Positions 10,998 through 22,065 are shown, counted from the stretch's first letter. The stretch is DNA of 46,625 nt from Chara braunii (GCA_003427395.1 BFEA01000249.1:1444686-1491310), one strand, 5' to 3'. The notes: a model not told the origin generated them from the letters alone. Made by a program: numbers and translations.

Positions 10998-11542
10998 GGG
11001 GGGGGGCAGAAAGAAAAAGCAAGAAGACAAAGTCCCAAGATTTCCCGAAACGTGACCAATGGCCGAAAAATTATCATTGAAAATGCCGCCAAATACATCG
11101 ACAAGTAAAACCTGAAGTGCTGGCGCATCGACCATCCGGCCGCAAACCGGAATCGTCCTTGTTCAAGTCGCAAGGAAGGGACTAGACGCGTAGCAGGATC
11201 CAAAATAAGTACTGACAAAGAACATCCACACGAACAGACCCTTGTCGAGGGCAAACCAGAGAACGGACAAGATGCAGACCAAGTTCGTAATTCCAACAGA
11301 AGGTTCCAGAAAGCGAATGGACTAGACCGGTATGTAGACCACGAACAGAAGACTATAGAAAAACACACAGCGAGTCCACCGAAACTAACCGCCACCTGGG
11401 GTCAGACCCGAGATAGTAAAAACACTTCTACGCCAGTCACCTGGCTGCTTGCCAGCCCCCGATACCATTGAGATCCCTAATTTACCTCTGGGGGAAAAAA
11501 AATTAAGGGAAGGAAAAAGGAAAAAGAAAGGAAAGAAAGAAA
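10696..11542. other. Spacer between the AMT exon and element B
   Basis: It contains a long (GA)n tract and then about 540 bp without recognised coding sequence, ending in a purine-rich run. A minus-strand frame at 10997-11395 is hydrophobic (ILSVLWFALDKGLFVWMFF-like in one frame) but matches nothing I recognise. The next AMT exon was not found here. Confidence 0.5.
10899..10993. repeat. (GA)n microsatellite
   Basis: Nearly pure GA dinucleotides, interrupted by GCGCGCGC near 10932. Both strands give spurious Arg/Glu or Ser/Leu frames here. Confidence 0.95.
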
Positions 11543-12133
11543 TGCGAGGATCTGTGTCCTCAGCAGGCCTAAGAGGCCCCGGTTGCAATGGTGCCCGCCC
11601 TAAGTGAAGGCTTGCCTAACTTATCCCAAAAGGCCTTTGACTGTCAATTTCATATTTGGGGTCCAGGCAGTTGCGACGCGCCAGTTGGTTGAGAAAAACG
11701 CAGGCCGAGCAACAAAGACATTTCCACGGCCTACCGGGCCTTTCCAAAGGATACAGGCCCTGGACGTGAATCGCAGCCTCATACACTGACAGTCGGGAGG
11801 CCCAACCAAACGAGGCCCAGTAGCTGCAACGCAAAGGCAGCATCCTGGGGCCTTCCGGAAGCTTCTGGGCCCAGACCAGGCCAATCAGGTTGCGCGACCA
11901 GGCCAACTATTTCCATAAAGGAAAGAGCTCTCCCCAGGCAGCCTCATTCAGGCACTCGCATGCTGGCGGCAGCGCTGCTGGAGCAAATGCTCGTGGGCTG
12001 CTGCTGCCGCTGAGAGGCGAGTTGCAGCATGTGCGGTCGTGCAGGGAAGAAGGGCGCTGCTGAGGGCAGTGCCATAGCCCAGCCACCATAGCTGGTGGGC
12101 TTGGACTACAGTGAGGCGCATGAGTGGTCTTCG

Positions 12134-12142
12134 GGTATAAGG
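12134..12142 (+). promoter_or_regulatory. Possible LTR TATA box (GGTATAAGG)
   Basis: TATAA in the expected middle part of the LTR, repeated at the same place in the 3' LTR (about 20698). In element A the position reads GGTGTACAG, so it is not conserved across copies. The assignment rests on motif and position only. Confidence 0.25.
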
Positions 12143-12205
12143 GAGGAAGACATGGGTGTAAAGTCAGGGAAGGGTGAAGGATGATGATGATGATGATGTG
12201 AGGGC

Positions 12206-13509
12206 ACATACCTTGTATTGGCGATGGTCTGCATTTGGGCGACATCTTCAAGTACTTCGGGTTGCCGCTGATGTCAACAGTTGCATTGTTACATCTTCGA
12301 CGTCACACGGGTCCTACCGGACCCGACATAGGGTAGAGGGACACAGTAGGGCCAAAGGCCCGACCTTGGGGGTACTACAGGCNGTAAAGGCCTTACCTTG
12401 GACCAGACCCGACGGGCCGGCCCAAACGATGTTACCGTTTGGGCCTGGCGGCGCTCTTGAGGCTGCCGCCCGCCGGTTGGGGATGAACCGTCCATCTGGA
12501 TGGTTCAGGGCACGGTCCGGCCTCGCAGCATAGAGGCCGACCTCTGCCCACCGGTACAAAGGTACCGGCCCAGCCTCAGTGAGGCTATCGACCCACCGGC
12601 AGTCTATGCGGTGCGGTAAGGTCGGCGCCAGAGCGCCGTTTGAGCGCTATTCTTAGCGCAGGAGCGAAGGACAGCAGCAGCGCGAGCTAGCGCAGCGGCA
12701 GCAGCGAGCGAGGACAGCAGCAGCAGCACGGCGGCCATCGCCGCCTCAGCAGCAACAGGACAGGTACCAGGAGGCGAGGATCTCTTCCTCCCTCCACGGT
12801 CCCTCTCCCTCCTCCTCACCTCCGTCCTCTCTCTCTCTCTCTCTCTCGCTTTCTTCTTCTTCTTCTTCTTCTTCTTCTTCTTCTTCTTCTTCTTCTTCTT
12901 CTTCTTCTTCTTTTTCTTCTTCTTCAAGCTGGAGACTTATACTAGTTGGACAGAGATCATAGTTGGACTTCGGTGGTATGAGACTGTGGTACTTACCGGA
13001 TTGGAGACTTGGAGATTGTTGGGGTTGATACTTGGCGGCATCACAGTTCGGACACCAGTTACATTTGGACTCTGTATCTCCGACATTGGTGACTGATTGT
13101 CCTCGACATTTTGATCTTGTTGGATGACATTTNGGACTACCATNTCGGTGACCTATCGGATTCTATCTCGGTGACCTANCGGTGCTNTCTACCTCCCCCA
13201 CCTCCTTCGTCTCTCCTCCCACCTTTCATCTGTGTATGTGTGTACGGGATCTGGGCATCGTCCATGCTTGGCCCAGACCCCACCATCTCACGATTGTATG
13301 TGTGTGGAGTGATCTATGTGAGTCAGTCTATGTGAGTCAGTCCGTTTATCAGACTTCCGCTGCATATATGCTCATCCTACATTGGTTGATCGTGGTTCTG
13401 CCCATACTCATTGAAGTATGTACCAACATACCTTGTATTGGCGATGGTCTGCATTTGGGCGACATCTTCAAGTACTTCGGGTTGCCGCTGATGTCAACAG
13501 TTGCATTGT
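12206..13509. repeat. 84-bp perfect direct repeats flanking a 1136-bp insert in the B 5' LTR
   Basis: 12206-12289 and 13426-13509 are identical (ACATACCTTGTATTGGCGAT...GCATTGT). Between them is non-LTR sequence: a G/C-rich part with repeated CCGACC/CCTTACCTTGGACC words, CAG-rich sequence, a long CTT microsatellite, and scattered single Ns (12383, 13133, 13144, 13180, 13187). A normal retroelement insertion would duplicate 4-6 bp, so this is either a tandem LTR duplication with foreign filler or an assembly or gap-filling artefact. Confidence 0.75.
12848..12926. repeat. (CT)n/(CTT)n microsatellite
   Basis: CT dinucleotides from about 12829 pass into roughly 25 CTT triplets. It gives a spurious poly-Lys frame on the minus strand. 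Confidence 0.95.
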
Positions 13510-13766
13510 CAATTAGTAGGCTGATCGTAGCTGTGTAGGAGTAGGCTGGGCGTTGAGCGCCAAGTAGGAGTGTGAAGGGACTGGATTCTTGTGTTGGTGT
13601 GGAGAGAGAGAAAGCTCTCCTGGACATTGATTTTCAGTACTACGAACCTCCATTGGTGTATTATTGGTGCAATGCTGCTCTCTGGACACGGTGTGACTAT
13701 CTGGCTTTCAATGTGATGGTGTAATCTGAATTTGTTATCTCGCTGTTGCTTATTTTCCTCGCAATT

Positions 13767-13784
13767 TGGTATCGGAGCTGGTTC
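13767..13784 (+). other. Primer-binding site of element B
   Basis: TGGTATCGGAGCTGGTTC starts three bases after the LTR's terminal CA. The first 12 bases differ by one base from the usual plant initiator-Met-tRNA PBS TGGTATCAGAGC. The same G-bearing form occurs in element D, so it is a lineage feature rather than a point mutation. Confidence 0.85.
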
Positions 13785-14840
13785 ATATTGCACTTCATTG
13801 GTTCTTCGCAATAGCTGTTCGGTGCTTCGCATGAGGTGTGGGGCAGTGATAAGGCTTGGGCGTTGAACATAAGGCGGCCCAGGGTCGTGTGGGCGCGCCG
13901 GGGAGCTATGTGGTGACATACGGGGTGTATGCTGGATGATGAGAGCTCGCTGATATGGCATATTAAGCCGAGGTGGAACTGCATTCTGCTGTTGGTTGTG
14001 CCGAGGCAAGCTTTTGGGAGACGGGCGAAGCCTCTGAAGGGCCCTGGACAAAGCACTCGGGTCACGGTCACCATGCCAACCCGCTGGGACTAGTACACGC
14101 ATGCTTCGCCGCAAGTCCTTGGTTCTGCTGCTTGCGCAATAGAGGTCATGCAGGGCATGCCAGCCCTTTGACAAACGCTTACCAGACCGTCTTTAAATAT
14201 TTATGGCGGGGACTCGGTGTTGACTCTGGCTGTGATCGTCGTCCTGTCCGCGACGTTAAATAATTCCTGAGGAGTTCGGGGGATCTCCTTAAATGCCTCA
14301 TGATCAGCCAGATCAAACCGGGTGTGAGGATTGTTGCATGTGAGGGTAAATAATGTGCAGGGGCTGGCAGGTTCAGCGTTGACTTGGGGCACGGGGGTGG
14401 GCCGAATTGCACACCTTCAGACACGCTGCTCAACTAGATGCTCAGGGCGTTGACACAAAGAGACAACTCAAGAAGGATACAGGGGGAGGGGGGATTCCGG
14501 TAACTGTTCACAGTGGCAATCATTAGACAATCTGCCATCCAGTATACATCTCCAACAGGAGATATTATTTTTATTTTTGATTATCTAGGTGTTACAGACT
14601 TGACTAACAACTGACAGACAGCTGCAGACAGATTAGATCTTTGCTGCATTGCAATCTATTCTAGGGTAATCTGAAAATATATGTGATATTTCCTGTAGGA
14701 TCTGACATTAGTTGTTACTATATCACCTAACTATTTCTGTTCAGGCCGATCGAAATTAGTTGTGTATTGTTCTCGGTTGTGTGTCAGGCTAAGGTAGGAT
14801 TCAGTGTGGATTCTAGTTTAGATCACACACACTTTAGCTC
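13785..14840 (+). other. Untranslated leader of element B
   Basis: About 1.05 kb between the PBS and the gag ATG, without a long coding frame. Its sequence is conserved with the leaders of C (31851-33057) and D (minus, 28043-26764); the 3' half is also shared with A (3408-3834). The sharpest block is GGCTGTGATCGTCGTCC with trailing CGACGTTAAA.AATTCCTG at 14228-14269. The stretch from CAGACACG (14420) to the ATG is shared with A nearly throughout. Confidence 0.75.
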
Positions 14841-16756
14841 ATGAGTGATGCAAGCACTAGAGAGGAGGAGTTGTTAGTGGATGACCGTAGGGCTACTCGT
14901 GGAACAGCTTGCAGTCGACCTTTGACTTTCCTAGAGTTAGGTCTAGGAGACGAGAGGAGATTGCGGAGAGATGCTAGAAAGAGAGCAACGGCAAGGAGAG
15001 CAGGGGTAGTTGAGGATAGTGCCAGGTCTAGGATTTCAGCTAGCACCGGTACGACCATGGCTACTTCATCTACCATGTTGCAGGCCTCTTCATAGGCCAC
15101 TTCGTCAGGAGTTAGTCAGAGTGGTTCTCAGGGGTCCGTTTGCCAGAGTGCTGGCTTGCGAGTTAGCCAACAGACTCAACTCACTCCGGCAGAAGAGCTT
15201 CAGGATGAGTTACAGCGGCAATTGGATGAGGCAGCAGAGAGGAGAAGGAGAGTAATCATGAGAAAAGCTAGACTAGGAAGTAGAAGAGAGGAGCTAGGCA
15301 GACTGGAAGCATTACATGAGTCAGCGCTTGACCCTGCGATACGAGCACTGCGTAACTCGCTGTTTTGTGTGGTGGAAGCACAGGATGTCCAGCAGGAAGT
15401 GCTGGCTGAACTAGTGGCAGGCCAGAAGGAAATTTTGGCTGCACTACGGGCTCCTCGTCCCATGATGAGGCAGCCTCAGTTTGCTGTAGTTCCCCCTTCG
15501 GGTGCAGGTCCATCAGTGACATTGTCGCCGGTAGGGCCCTCGTTCTCACCTATGTTTGGCATGCCCCCTCCGGGTGGTTTTGTAGCAACTAGTGGTCCGA
15601 TTCATAGGGTCCCAGTCGTACCATCGACGACAGTGGTTACTACAGTCCCGCTGTCAAGCCAGGCCCAGGTTAGTGTGCAACAGCCTGTTTCAGTGGCTAT
15701 GCAGCCACTGCAGCAAGCCCCTGGGCCCATGCAGCCTATGCAGTGGATGCCTAAAATACCCTTGCTGAGTCCAAAGCCCTTCTCCAACGACAGGAAGAAG
15801 GATGAGGATTTGGATACCTGGGTAAGGACGGTGCCTACTTATGTGAGGCACAAGCTTACCAGGCCAGAGCAAGAAGTTGTGGCTGCCTCCTTTTTAGAGG
15901 GGTCAGCAGCCCGTTGGTTGAATGGCCTAGTGCAGCAGCAGGGCTACGGTCAGAACTTCGATGCTTGGGCCCAGGCCCTGGAAGAGTTGGTACAGTCCTT
16001 GTACAACAGGTGGCATGACCCGCAAGGGGCTCAAAAGGCCACCGACGCGATCAACAGTCTTTGTGCCAGACGGTACAAGAATGTTAGAGAGTTGACGGAC
16101 ACCGTAGAACGTCTGCTCGTGGTACCGGGTGTGCGCTATGACCAGCAGGTACTCCTTACGGATTACCTTAGATGTCTACCTTCAGAGGTCAGGACAAAGC
16201 TGGTAGATGAGGCCTATGTCGAGCAGCACAACTTCGCCTCTTTCAGTAAGAAGGCCTTAGATATAGAGGCAAAATTGGGATCTGCGCATCAGAGTCAGGG
16301 AGATGGTAGGAAGAAGAGACTACCTCAAGACTAGAAGAAGAGAGGTCAACTAATGTTCGTCGACCATGATGGTCAGGCGACAGAAATTGACGACTTCCCA
16401 GACCTTGGGGAGGAGACAGAGCATGATCGGGCCAGTGAGACTTCGGATGGGGGAGTCGTGGCACCTATCAAGGAAAAGGCTAGGGGGACCGGGAAGAAGA
16501 CGGTAGTACGGTCCACAGGTCAGGGCGACCAAGGAACACCCGCCTGGGTAAAACTTGGTTTAGAGTACGAGGTGTGGAGGGAGTGAGTTGTGCTAGGGGC
16601 ACATGCATGAACTGTGGCAACTATGGCCACACGTCTTGAATGTGTCGAGGCAAGAAAGTTCTAACGAGGGTAGCCTCACCAACGGTGGTGGGACTTTCTT
16701 CGAACTCTGGCTGTGCTTCCGTGAGCACTTCGCAGGGAAACACCTCGGGCCTGTAG
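14841..16756 (+). pseudogene. gag: Element B gag, nearly continuous with two nonsense changes
   Basis: The ATG at 14841 gives MSDASTREEELLV. The frame runs to 16586 with only TAG at 15093 and TAG at 16332 (sister C has Trp there) before a TGA and a 2-bp insertion near 16590. Coiled coil: Arg/Glu/Ala-rich at 15156-15440. Capsid: PMQWMPKIPLLSPKPF to the LGSAH region (about 15730-16290). The knuckle at 16604-16645 reads CMNCGNYGHTS then TGA where element A has Arg. Gag ends at TAG 16754-16756. The product would form the particle core. This is the best-preserved gag of the plus-strand copies in frame terms. Confidence 0.9.
16735..16741 (+). other. Candidate -1 ribosomal frameshift site, G GGA AAC
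   Basis: In the gag phase the codons read CAG GGA AAC ACC TCG GGC CTG TAG. GGGAAAC fits the X XXY YYZ slippery rule exactly, and four sense codons separate it from the gag stop. Pol continues in the -1 frame (GPVGVLAAL). The same heptamer is at 35009-35015 in element C. Confidence 0.7.
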
Positions 16757-19700
16757 GAGTTTTAGCCGCTCTTACTTGCGCTGAAGTGGTAACATTGTCT
16801 TCCCCACTTCAGGCGTTGGCCAAGGCTAGTGGCCCTTGTATCGCCCCGCAGACACATTCAGACCCACCGACGCTCTGTTCGAGAGACGTGTCCGAGTCCC
16901 TAGAGGAGTTAGAAACTGAGTGGTCAGGGAAGGACCCCAGATCAGTAGAGGTCCAAAGGGTGAACATTTCGTGGTAGAGGTTGATGTAGGTGGCCGCAAA
17001 GTTGGCGCCTTCGCAGACATAGGCTCTACATGGAACTTCATCAGTCGTGCTTGTGTGGATAGACTGCGCTTAGTGGACCAAGTGCAGCGGCTTAGCAGAA
17101 CTGTAGCTTCTACGCTGGCCAACAAGCACCAAATGTTGGGAAAAGACTATGTCAAGGACGTAGTTTGTACCTTCTCCTATGGAGCAGGGGAAGTGAGTCA
17201 TAAAATCTCCTTCCTGGTTAGCGATGAACTGCCCTTTGATATGCTCCTAGGTATGTACTACCTCGAGGTTGCGAAACCGCAGTTTGATTGGGATAGAAAG
17301 GTGTTGATTCACAAATTGCCCAACGGTAGAAGTTTAAGCTAACAGTCTGATAGAAAACTACGGGTGCATGTGTGCATCATCTTTTTATAACTATTATAAA
17401 CAGAATCGCGAGGAGGGCATGTATCTAGTCTTTGTCCCTGAGAAAGGGGAGGCCGTAAAAACAAACCTCAGAGATAGAATCAGTCGTCGCACAATATTCA
17501 GACCTTTTTGAGGAGCCCACAGGCGTGGTAGACAGGGAGGTTGTCCATGCAATAGAGGTTATCCCAAGTAGTAAGGTACCTAGAGGACGAATCTATAGGA
17601 TGTCTCCTGCAGAGTTAGATGAGCTCCGCCGCTAGCTCAAGGAGCTCACAGAGAAGGGATGGATTCTGCCTAGTACCTCCCCTTACGGTGCTCCATTCCT
17701 ATTTGTACCGAAGAAGGGAGGTACCCTGAGGATGTGCATTGATTATAGGGGCCTCGTGGCCATCACCGTTAAGAACGCGGAGCCCCTACCCCGCATCGAC
17801 GACCTCTTGGATAGAGTGCAGGGATGCTGGTACTTCACCAAGATAGATCTGAAGTTCGGATACCATCAAATTGCCATTAGACCTGAGGACCAGCACAAAA
17901 TCGCATTTCAGACCAGGTACGGTCTGTACGAGTTTGTGGTGATGCCCTTTGGCCTATGCAATGCACCTGGTACGTTCCAGCACGAGATGAACATGATTTT
18001 TCATGACTACTTAAACAAGTTTATCGTCGTGTACCTCTACGATATTCTTATCTTTTAGTAGGACTGTAGAGGAGCACGCTGAGCACTTGAAAATAGTGCT
18101 AGGTCTCCTAAGACAGCACCAATACAAGGTTAACTTGGAGAAATGCGAGTTTGGTCGCACCAAGATCTTGTACCTGGGTCATGAAATTTCAGCAGATGGA
18201 CTGAGGCCGGATGATGCCAAGGTGGCCAGCATATGTGACTGGCCCAGACCTCAGACTGTTACTGAGGTCAGATCGTTTTTGGGGATGACGGGCTACTATC
18301 GTCTGTTTGTGAAGAACTATAGTACTATAGCTTCCTCATTAACAGATCTAACTGGACTTGGCACCCCTTGGGAGTGGACTGAAGAGTGTGAGGCGGCCTT
18401 CAGGAAACTGAAGTATGCCCTCACACACTATGAGGTTCTTGAACTTCCTGATCCTAATAAGCCATTTGTTGTGACCACAGACGCCAGCCAATATGGCATA
18501 GGCGCGGTCCTTGCGCAAAAGGAGGGGCCCAAGTTGAGACCTATCGAGTATATGAGCAAAAATATGCCATCTCAAAAACTAGCTAAGTCCACTTATGAGC
18601 GTGAGCTCTATGCCCTGTACAGAGCACTGGTACATTGGAGACACTATCTCCTTGGCAGATTCTTCTATGTGAGATCTGACCATGAAACCTTGCGCTGGAT
18701 TAAGACACAGCCAGTACTCTCTGATGCACTCAAGCGATGGATTCAAGTGATAGACATGTAAGACTATCAACTTGATCCAATCAAGGGGGAGTACAACAAA
18801 GTGGCTGATGCGTTATCTCGCCGGACAGATTATTTGGGCGCGTTAGTTACGAAATTTGGCATATCTAGCAATCTAACTCGATCATTGGTGGAAGCCTATC
18901 AGCAAGATCCAGTTACGTCTTAGATCATCCGTAGATTCCAAGCAAAGGACAAAAAGACTTTGGACGAATTTACGATGGTAGAGGGCTTGCTGTTTCTTGA
19001 GAAGGCAGGGAATAAAAGATTGTGTGTTCCCAGCAGTGAGTCTTTGCGTAGTTTATTTTTAGGAGAATGTCATGATGCAACTGGTCATTTTGGATACAAG
19101 AAGACATCAACGAACTTAGTACAGAGATTCTGGTGGCCCTTTATGATGCAAGATGCAAAACACTATGTTGAAACTTGCCAGGTTTGCCAAAGGGACAAAC
19201 CAAGGACTCAGGCCCCGCTTGGGCTGATTAAGCCCTTGCCGATTCCTGAAGGACTAGGTCAGAGTGTGTCTATGGATTTCATGGATACCCTTGTGACCAG
19301 CAGGTGTGGAAAGAGACACATCTTTGTTATAGTGGATCGCTTTTCTAAGTATGCAAGACTGATCGCTATGCCTGAAAATGTTAAAACTGACTATGCCATC
19401 AAACTCTTCATGGACAACTGGATAAGGGATTTCGGTCTACCTACATCTATAGTTAGTGACAGAGATGTAAGATTTACGAGTGAACTGTGGCAATCGACTG
19501 CTGAGCAAATGGGGACAAAGCTCCAAATGGGGGCAAATCTCAGGATACAATGATTGCATCTGAGAATAAGCATAGACGGCCCTCTAATTTTCAGGTAGGA
19601 GATAGAGTCTGGATTAAGGTTGTTGAGCTGGGTCAGGAGTTCAGCATATCCCGTAAACTAATGCCACAGTACTTTGGGCCCTGGGAGATCCTTGATATTG

Positions 19701-20077
19701 TAGGAGATCAACCGGATGGGCCTTCATACGTGATTCGCATCCCGCCACACTTGCGTTCTTACCCTGTTTTTCACGCCTCAAAGTTGGCACCTTTCGCTGT
19801 AACTGAGCAGTTTCCCTCAAGAAGATCAATGCTGCCCCCAACCATGGATGGCGAAGTTGACATCGACCAGATCGTGGAGCATCAAGTGATGCCAGTACCT
19901 CGACCATCAGGTAGAGGGCGCCCTCCTAAACCGGGAATGCAGTATCGTGTGAGATTCAAACATCATCTGGATCCCAAGGAAGATCGCTGGTTCACATGAG
20001 AAGAACTCATGAGAACAGCACCTCAAGTGATTGCAGGCTATGAAAGAGAGCTAAAAGGGAAGATGCCTGCAGAATAA
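16757..20077 (+). pseudogene. pol: Element B pol (PR-RT-RNase H-IN-chromodomain-like), broken
   Basis: The -1 frame is open from 16603 across the gag end. After a shift, protease is open at 16920-17342 (FADIGSTWNFIS, GMYYLEVAKPQFDWD); the catalytic triad reads Asp-Ile-Gly. RT at 17480-18058 has KIDLKFGYHQI, but YLDD is changed to YLYD (18032-18043), removing a catalytic Asp. A 1-bp insertion at about 18055 shifts to the frame used at 18087-19553: RNase H with TTDASQYG intact, HHCC finger HDATGH..CQVC, integrase MDFMD and SDRDVRF. About 300 bp containing the catalytic Glu are then deleted near 19530. The tail resumes at 19550 (VGDRVWIK, VFHASKLAPF, DPKEDRWFT) and reaches a stop at 20075-20077. 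Confidence 0.92.
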
Positions 20078-20105
20078 GAGACTTCTCAGAGGACTAACGA
20101 AGTAA

Positions 20106-20117
20106 AGGAGGAGGGAA
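20106..20117 (+). other. Polypurine tract of element B
   Basis: AAGGAGGAGGGAA-type purine run immediately before the 3' LTR TG at 20118. Confidence 0.85.
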
Positions 20118-20987
20118 TGCGAGGATCTGTGTCCTCGGCAGGCCTAAGGGGCCCCGGTTGCAATGGTGCCTGCCCTAAGTGAAGGCGGGCCTAACTTATC
20201 CCAAGAGGCCAATTTCATATTTGGGGTCCAGGCAGTTGCGACGCGCCAGTTGGTTGAGAAAAACGCAGGCCTAGCAACAAAGACATTTCCACGGCCTACT
20301 GGGCCTTTCCAAAGGATAAAGGCCCTGGGCGCGAATCGCAGCCTCATACACTGACAGTTGGGAGGCCCAACCGAACGAGGCCCAGTAGCTGCAACGCAAA
20401 GGCAGCATCCTGGGCCTTCCGGAAGCTTCTGAGCCCAGACCAGGCCAGTCAGGCTGCGTGAGCAGGCCAACTCTTTCCATAAAGGAAAGAGCTCTCCCCA
20501 GGCAGCCTCATTCAGGCACTCGCATGCTGGCGGCAGCACTGCTGGAGCAAATGCTCGTGGGCTGCTGCTGGCGCTGAGAGGCGAGGTGCAGCACGTGCGG
20601 TTGTGCAGGGAAGAAGGGCGCTGCTAAGGGCAGCGCCATAGCCCAGCCACCAAAGCTGGTGGGCTTGGACTACAGTGAGGCACATGAGTGGTCTTCGGGT
20701 ATAAGGGAGGAAGACGTGGGTGTAAAGTCAGGGAAGGGTGAAGGATGATGATGATGATGATGTGAGGGCACACACCTTGTATTGGCGATGGTCTGCATTT
20801 GGGCGACATCTTCAAGTACTTCGGGTTGCCGCTGATGTCAACAGTTGCATTGTCACATTGTGTTGGTGTCGAGAGAGAGAAAGCTCTCCTGGACATTGTT
20901 TTTCAGTACTACGAACCTCCATTGGTGTATTATTGGTGCAATGTTGCTCTCTGGACACGGTGTGACTATCTGGCTTTCAATGTGATG
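20118..20987 (+). repeat. 3' LTR of element B, left part, cut by element D
   Basis: It starts TGCGAGGATCTGTGTCCTCGG and runs to CAATGTGATG, where element D begins. Relative to the 5' LTR it lacks ~85 bp (the CAATTAGTAGG...GGATTC segment, 13510-13590) and the 1.1-kb insert. GATG at 20984-20987 is the duplicated target site for D. Confidence 0.88.
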
Positions 20988-22028
20988 TGCTAGGAACATG
21001 AATATGGGCGAAGCACAGAAATCCAGAATGCAAAATCACACTGAAGTCCAAGTAGTCAAAGCCAGAGCAGATAGCACAATGGAACCGAGTAACCATCCAA
21101 TTGAGAATGATACAGAAGAATCGTGAGTCAATGTCCATGCCCAACAGGGCAACACCAACANCATAACCCAATGTAGCTCTCTCTTATGAATGGCGCCAGG
21201 CGCCCTATCTACTCTACAGACTAAGCCTACAACTACAGCAATGAAAGCAACCAGACAACTTGACTACCAGCGAGTGATGATGTCAACACCAATGCCGACC
21301 TCGACCTCCACCAGGTACGTGTCCTCTTCACCCACACTCTCCCTTGTTACCCACACAGCGCCCTTCCTTCGAAAAAACCACCTTCGCCCTTCACCCCTCA
21401 GCGCACACAGGCAGCCCGGCTATGGCCGCCAGCGCCCTGCGCCCACAGGCAGCGCCCTACCGCCTAGCGCTGTCCTGCTTCCCTCAGCCTTAGCGCAGCG
21501 CAGCATGCATGCAAGGCAGCAGCGTGTCGGCCTTGCTCGCAATTGCCAAGATCCCTGTCCACTCGCTCTGCTTGCCTATATGCCAGTGCTGCGTGTGGGC
21601 GGCCTCCCTTCAGCCTGCGTCTGGGCCCCAGTGGCTGAATCCAGCCCGATACAGTTGAGGCCCGGGGCAATGCAGTTGCGCCTCTTTCATCAAGGCCTGC
21701 GGCCAGATTCAGATAATGGCCGATTTCCCTTATGCATTTTCGGCCTCTCTACCCAGCATGCATTGTCGGCCTCACGTTCAAGTGCCCAGGGCCTAACTAA
21801 CTCAGAGGCCCTGGGATTTCCACATTTGCAGAGATCCGAGACTCGGTGCACTCCAACCAACTGGCGTGCTGCAACTGTATGGACCCCACTTTAGGAAATG
21901 TTTGCACAGAGGGCTCTTGTTGATTTGCTGGCCCGCCTTCACTTAGGGCGGGCATGAGGCTTGTTGGGGCCTTAGCCCAGAACATGTACATCATGGCAAG
22001 GCCCCTACTTGAGGGCTCAATCCTCACA
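20988..22028 (-). repeat. 3' LTR of element D
   Basis: Read on the minus strand it starts TGTGAGGATTGAGCCCTC and ends CATGTTCCTAGCA. It carries the conserved CCCTAAGTGAAGGC core inside a perfect 7-bp stem (plus 21941-21963). One N is at 21161. It is distinct in sequence from the A/B LTR over most of its length. Confidence 0.9.
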
Positions 22029-22065
22029 TTCCATAACCCTTAGCTTCGAAAGTCCGCTGAGATGC

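Larger units (their letters stand above)
11543..13763 (+). repeat. 5' LTR of element B, enlarged by a 1.1-kb insert
   Basis: It starts TGCGAGGATCTGTGTCCTC and ends TATTTTCCTCGCA three bases before the primer-binding site. It is homologous to the LTRs of A and of B's 3' end. It is about twice their length because 12290-13425 is unrelated insert, flanked by copies of LTR sequence 12206-12289. A GGTATAAGG TATA-like box lies at 12134-12142, with the same box in the 3' LTR near 20698-20706. Confidence 0.88.

Noticed and set aside
10772-11135. Arg/Glu- and Ser/Leu-rich frames on both strands
   Set aside because: They are the GA microsatellite translated in several frames.
12604-12927. Poly-Lys protein on the minus strand
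   Set aside because: It is the CTT microsatellite read as AAG codons, with no flanking domain.
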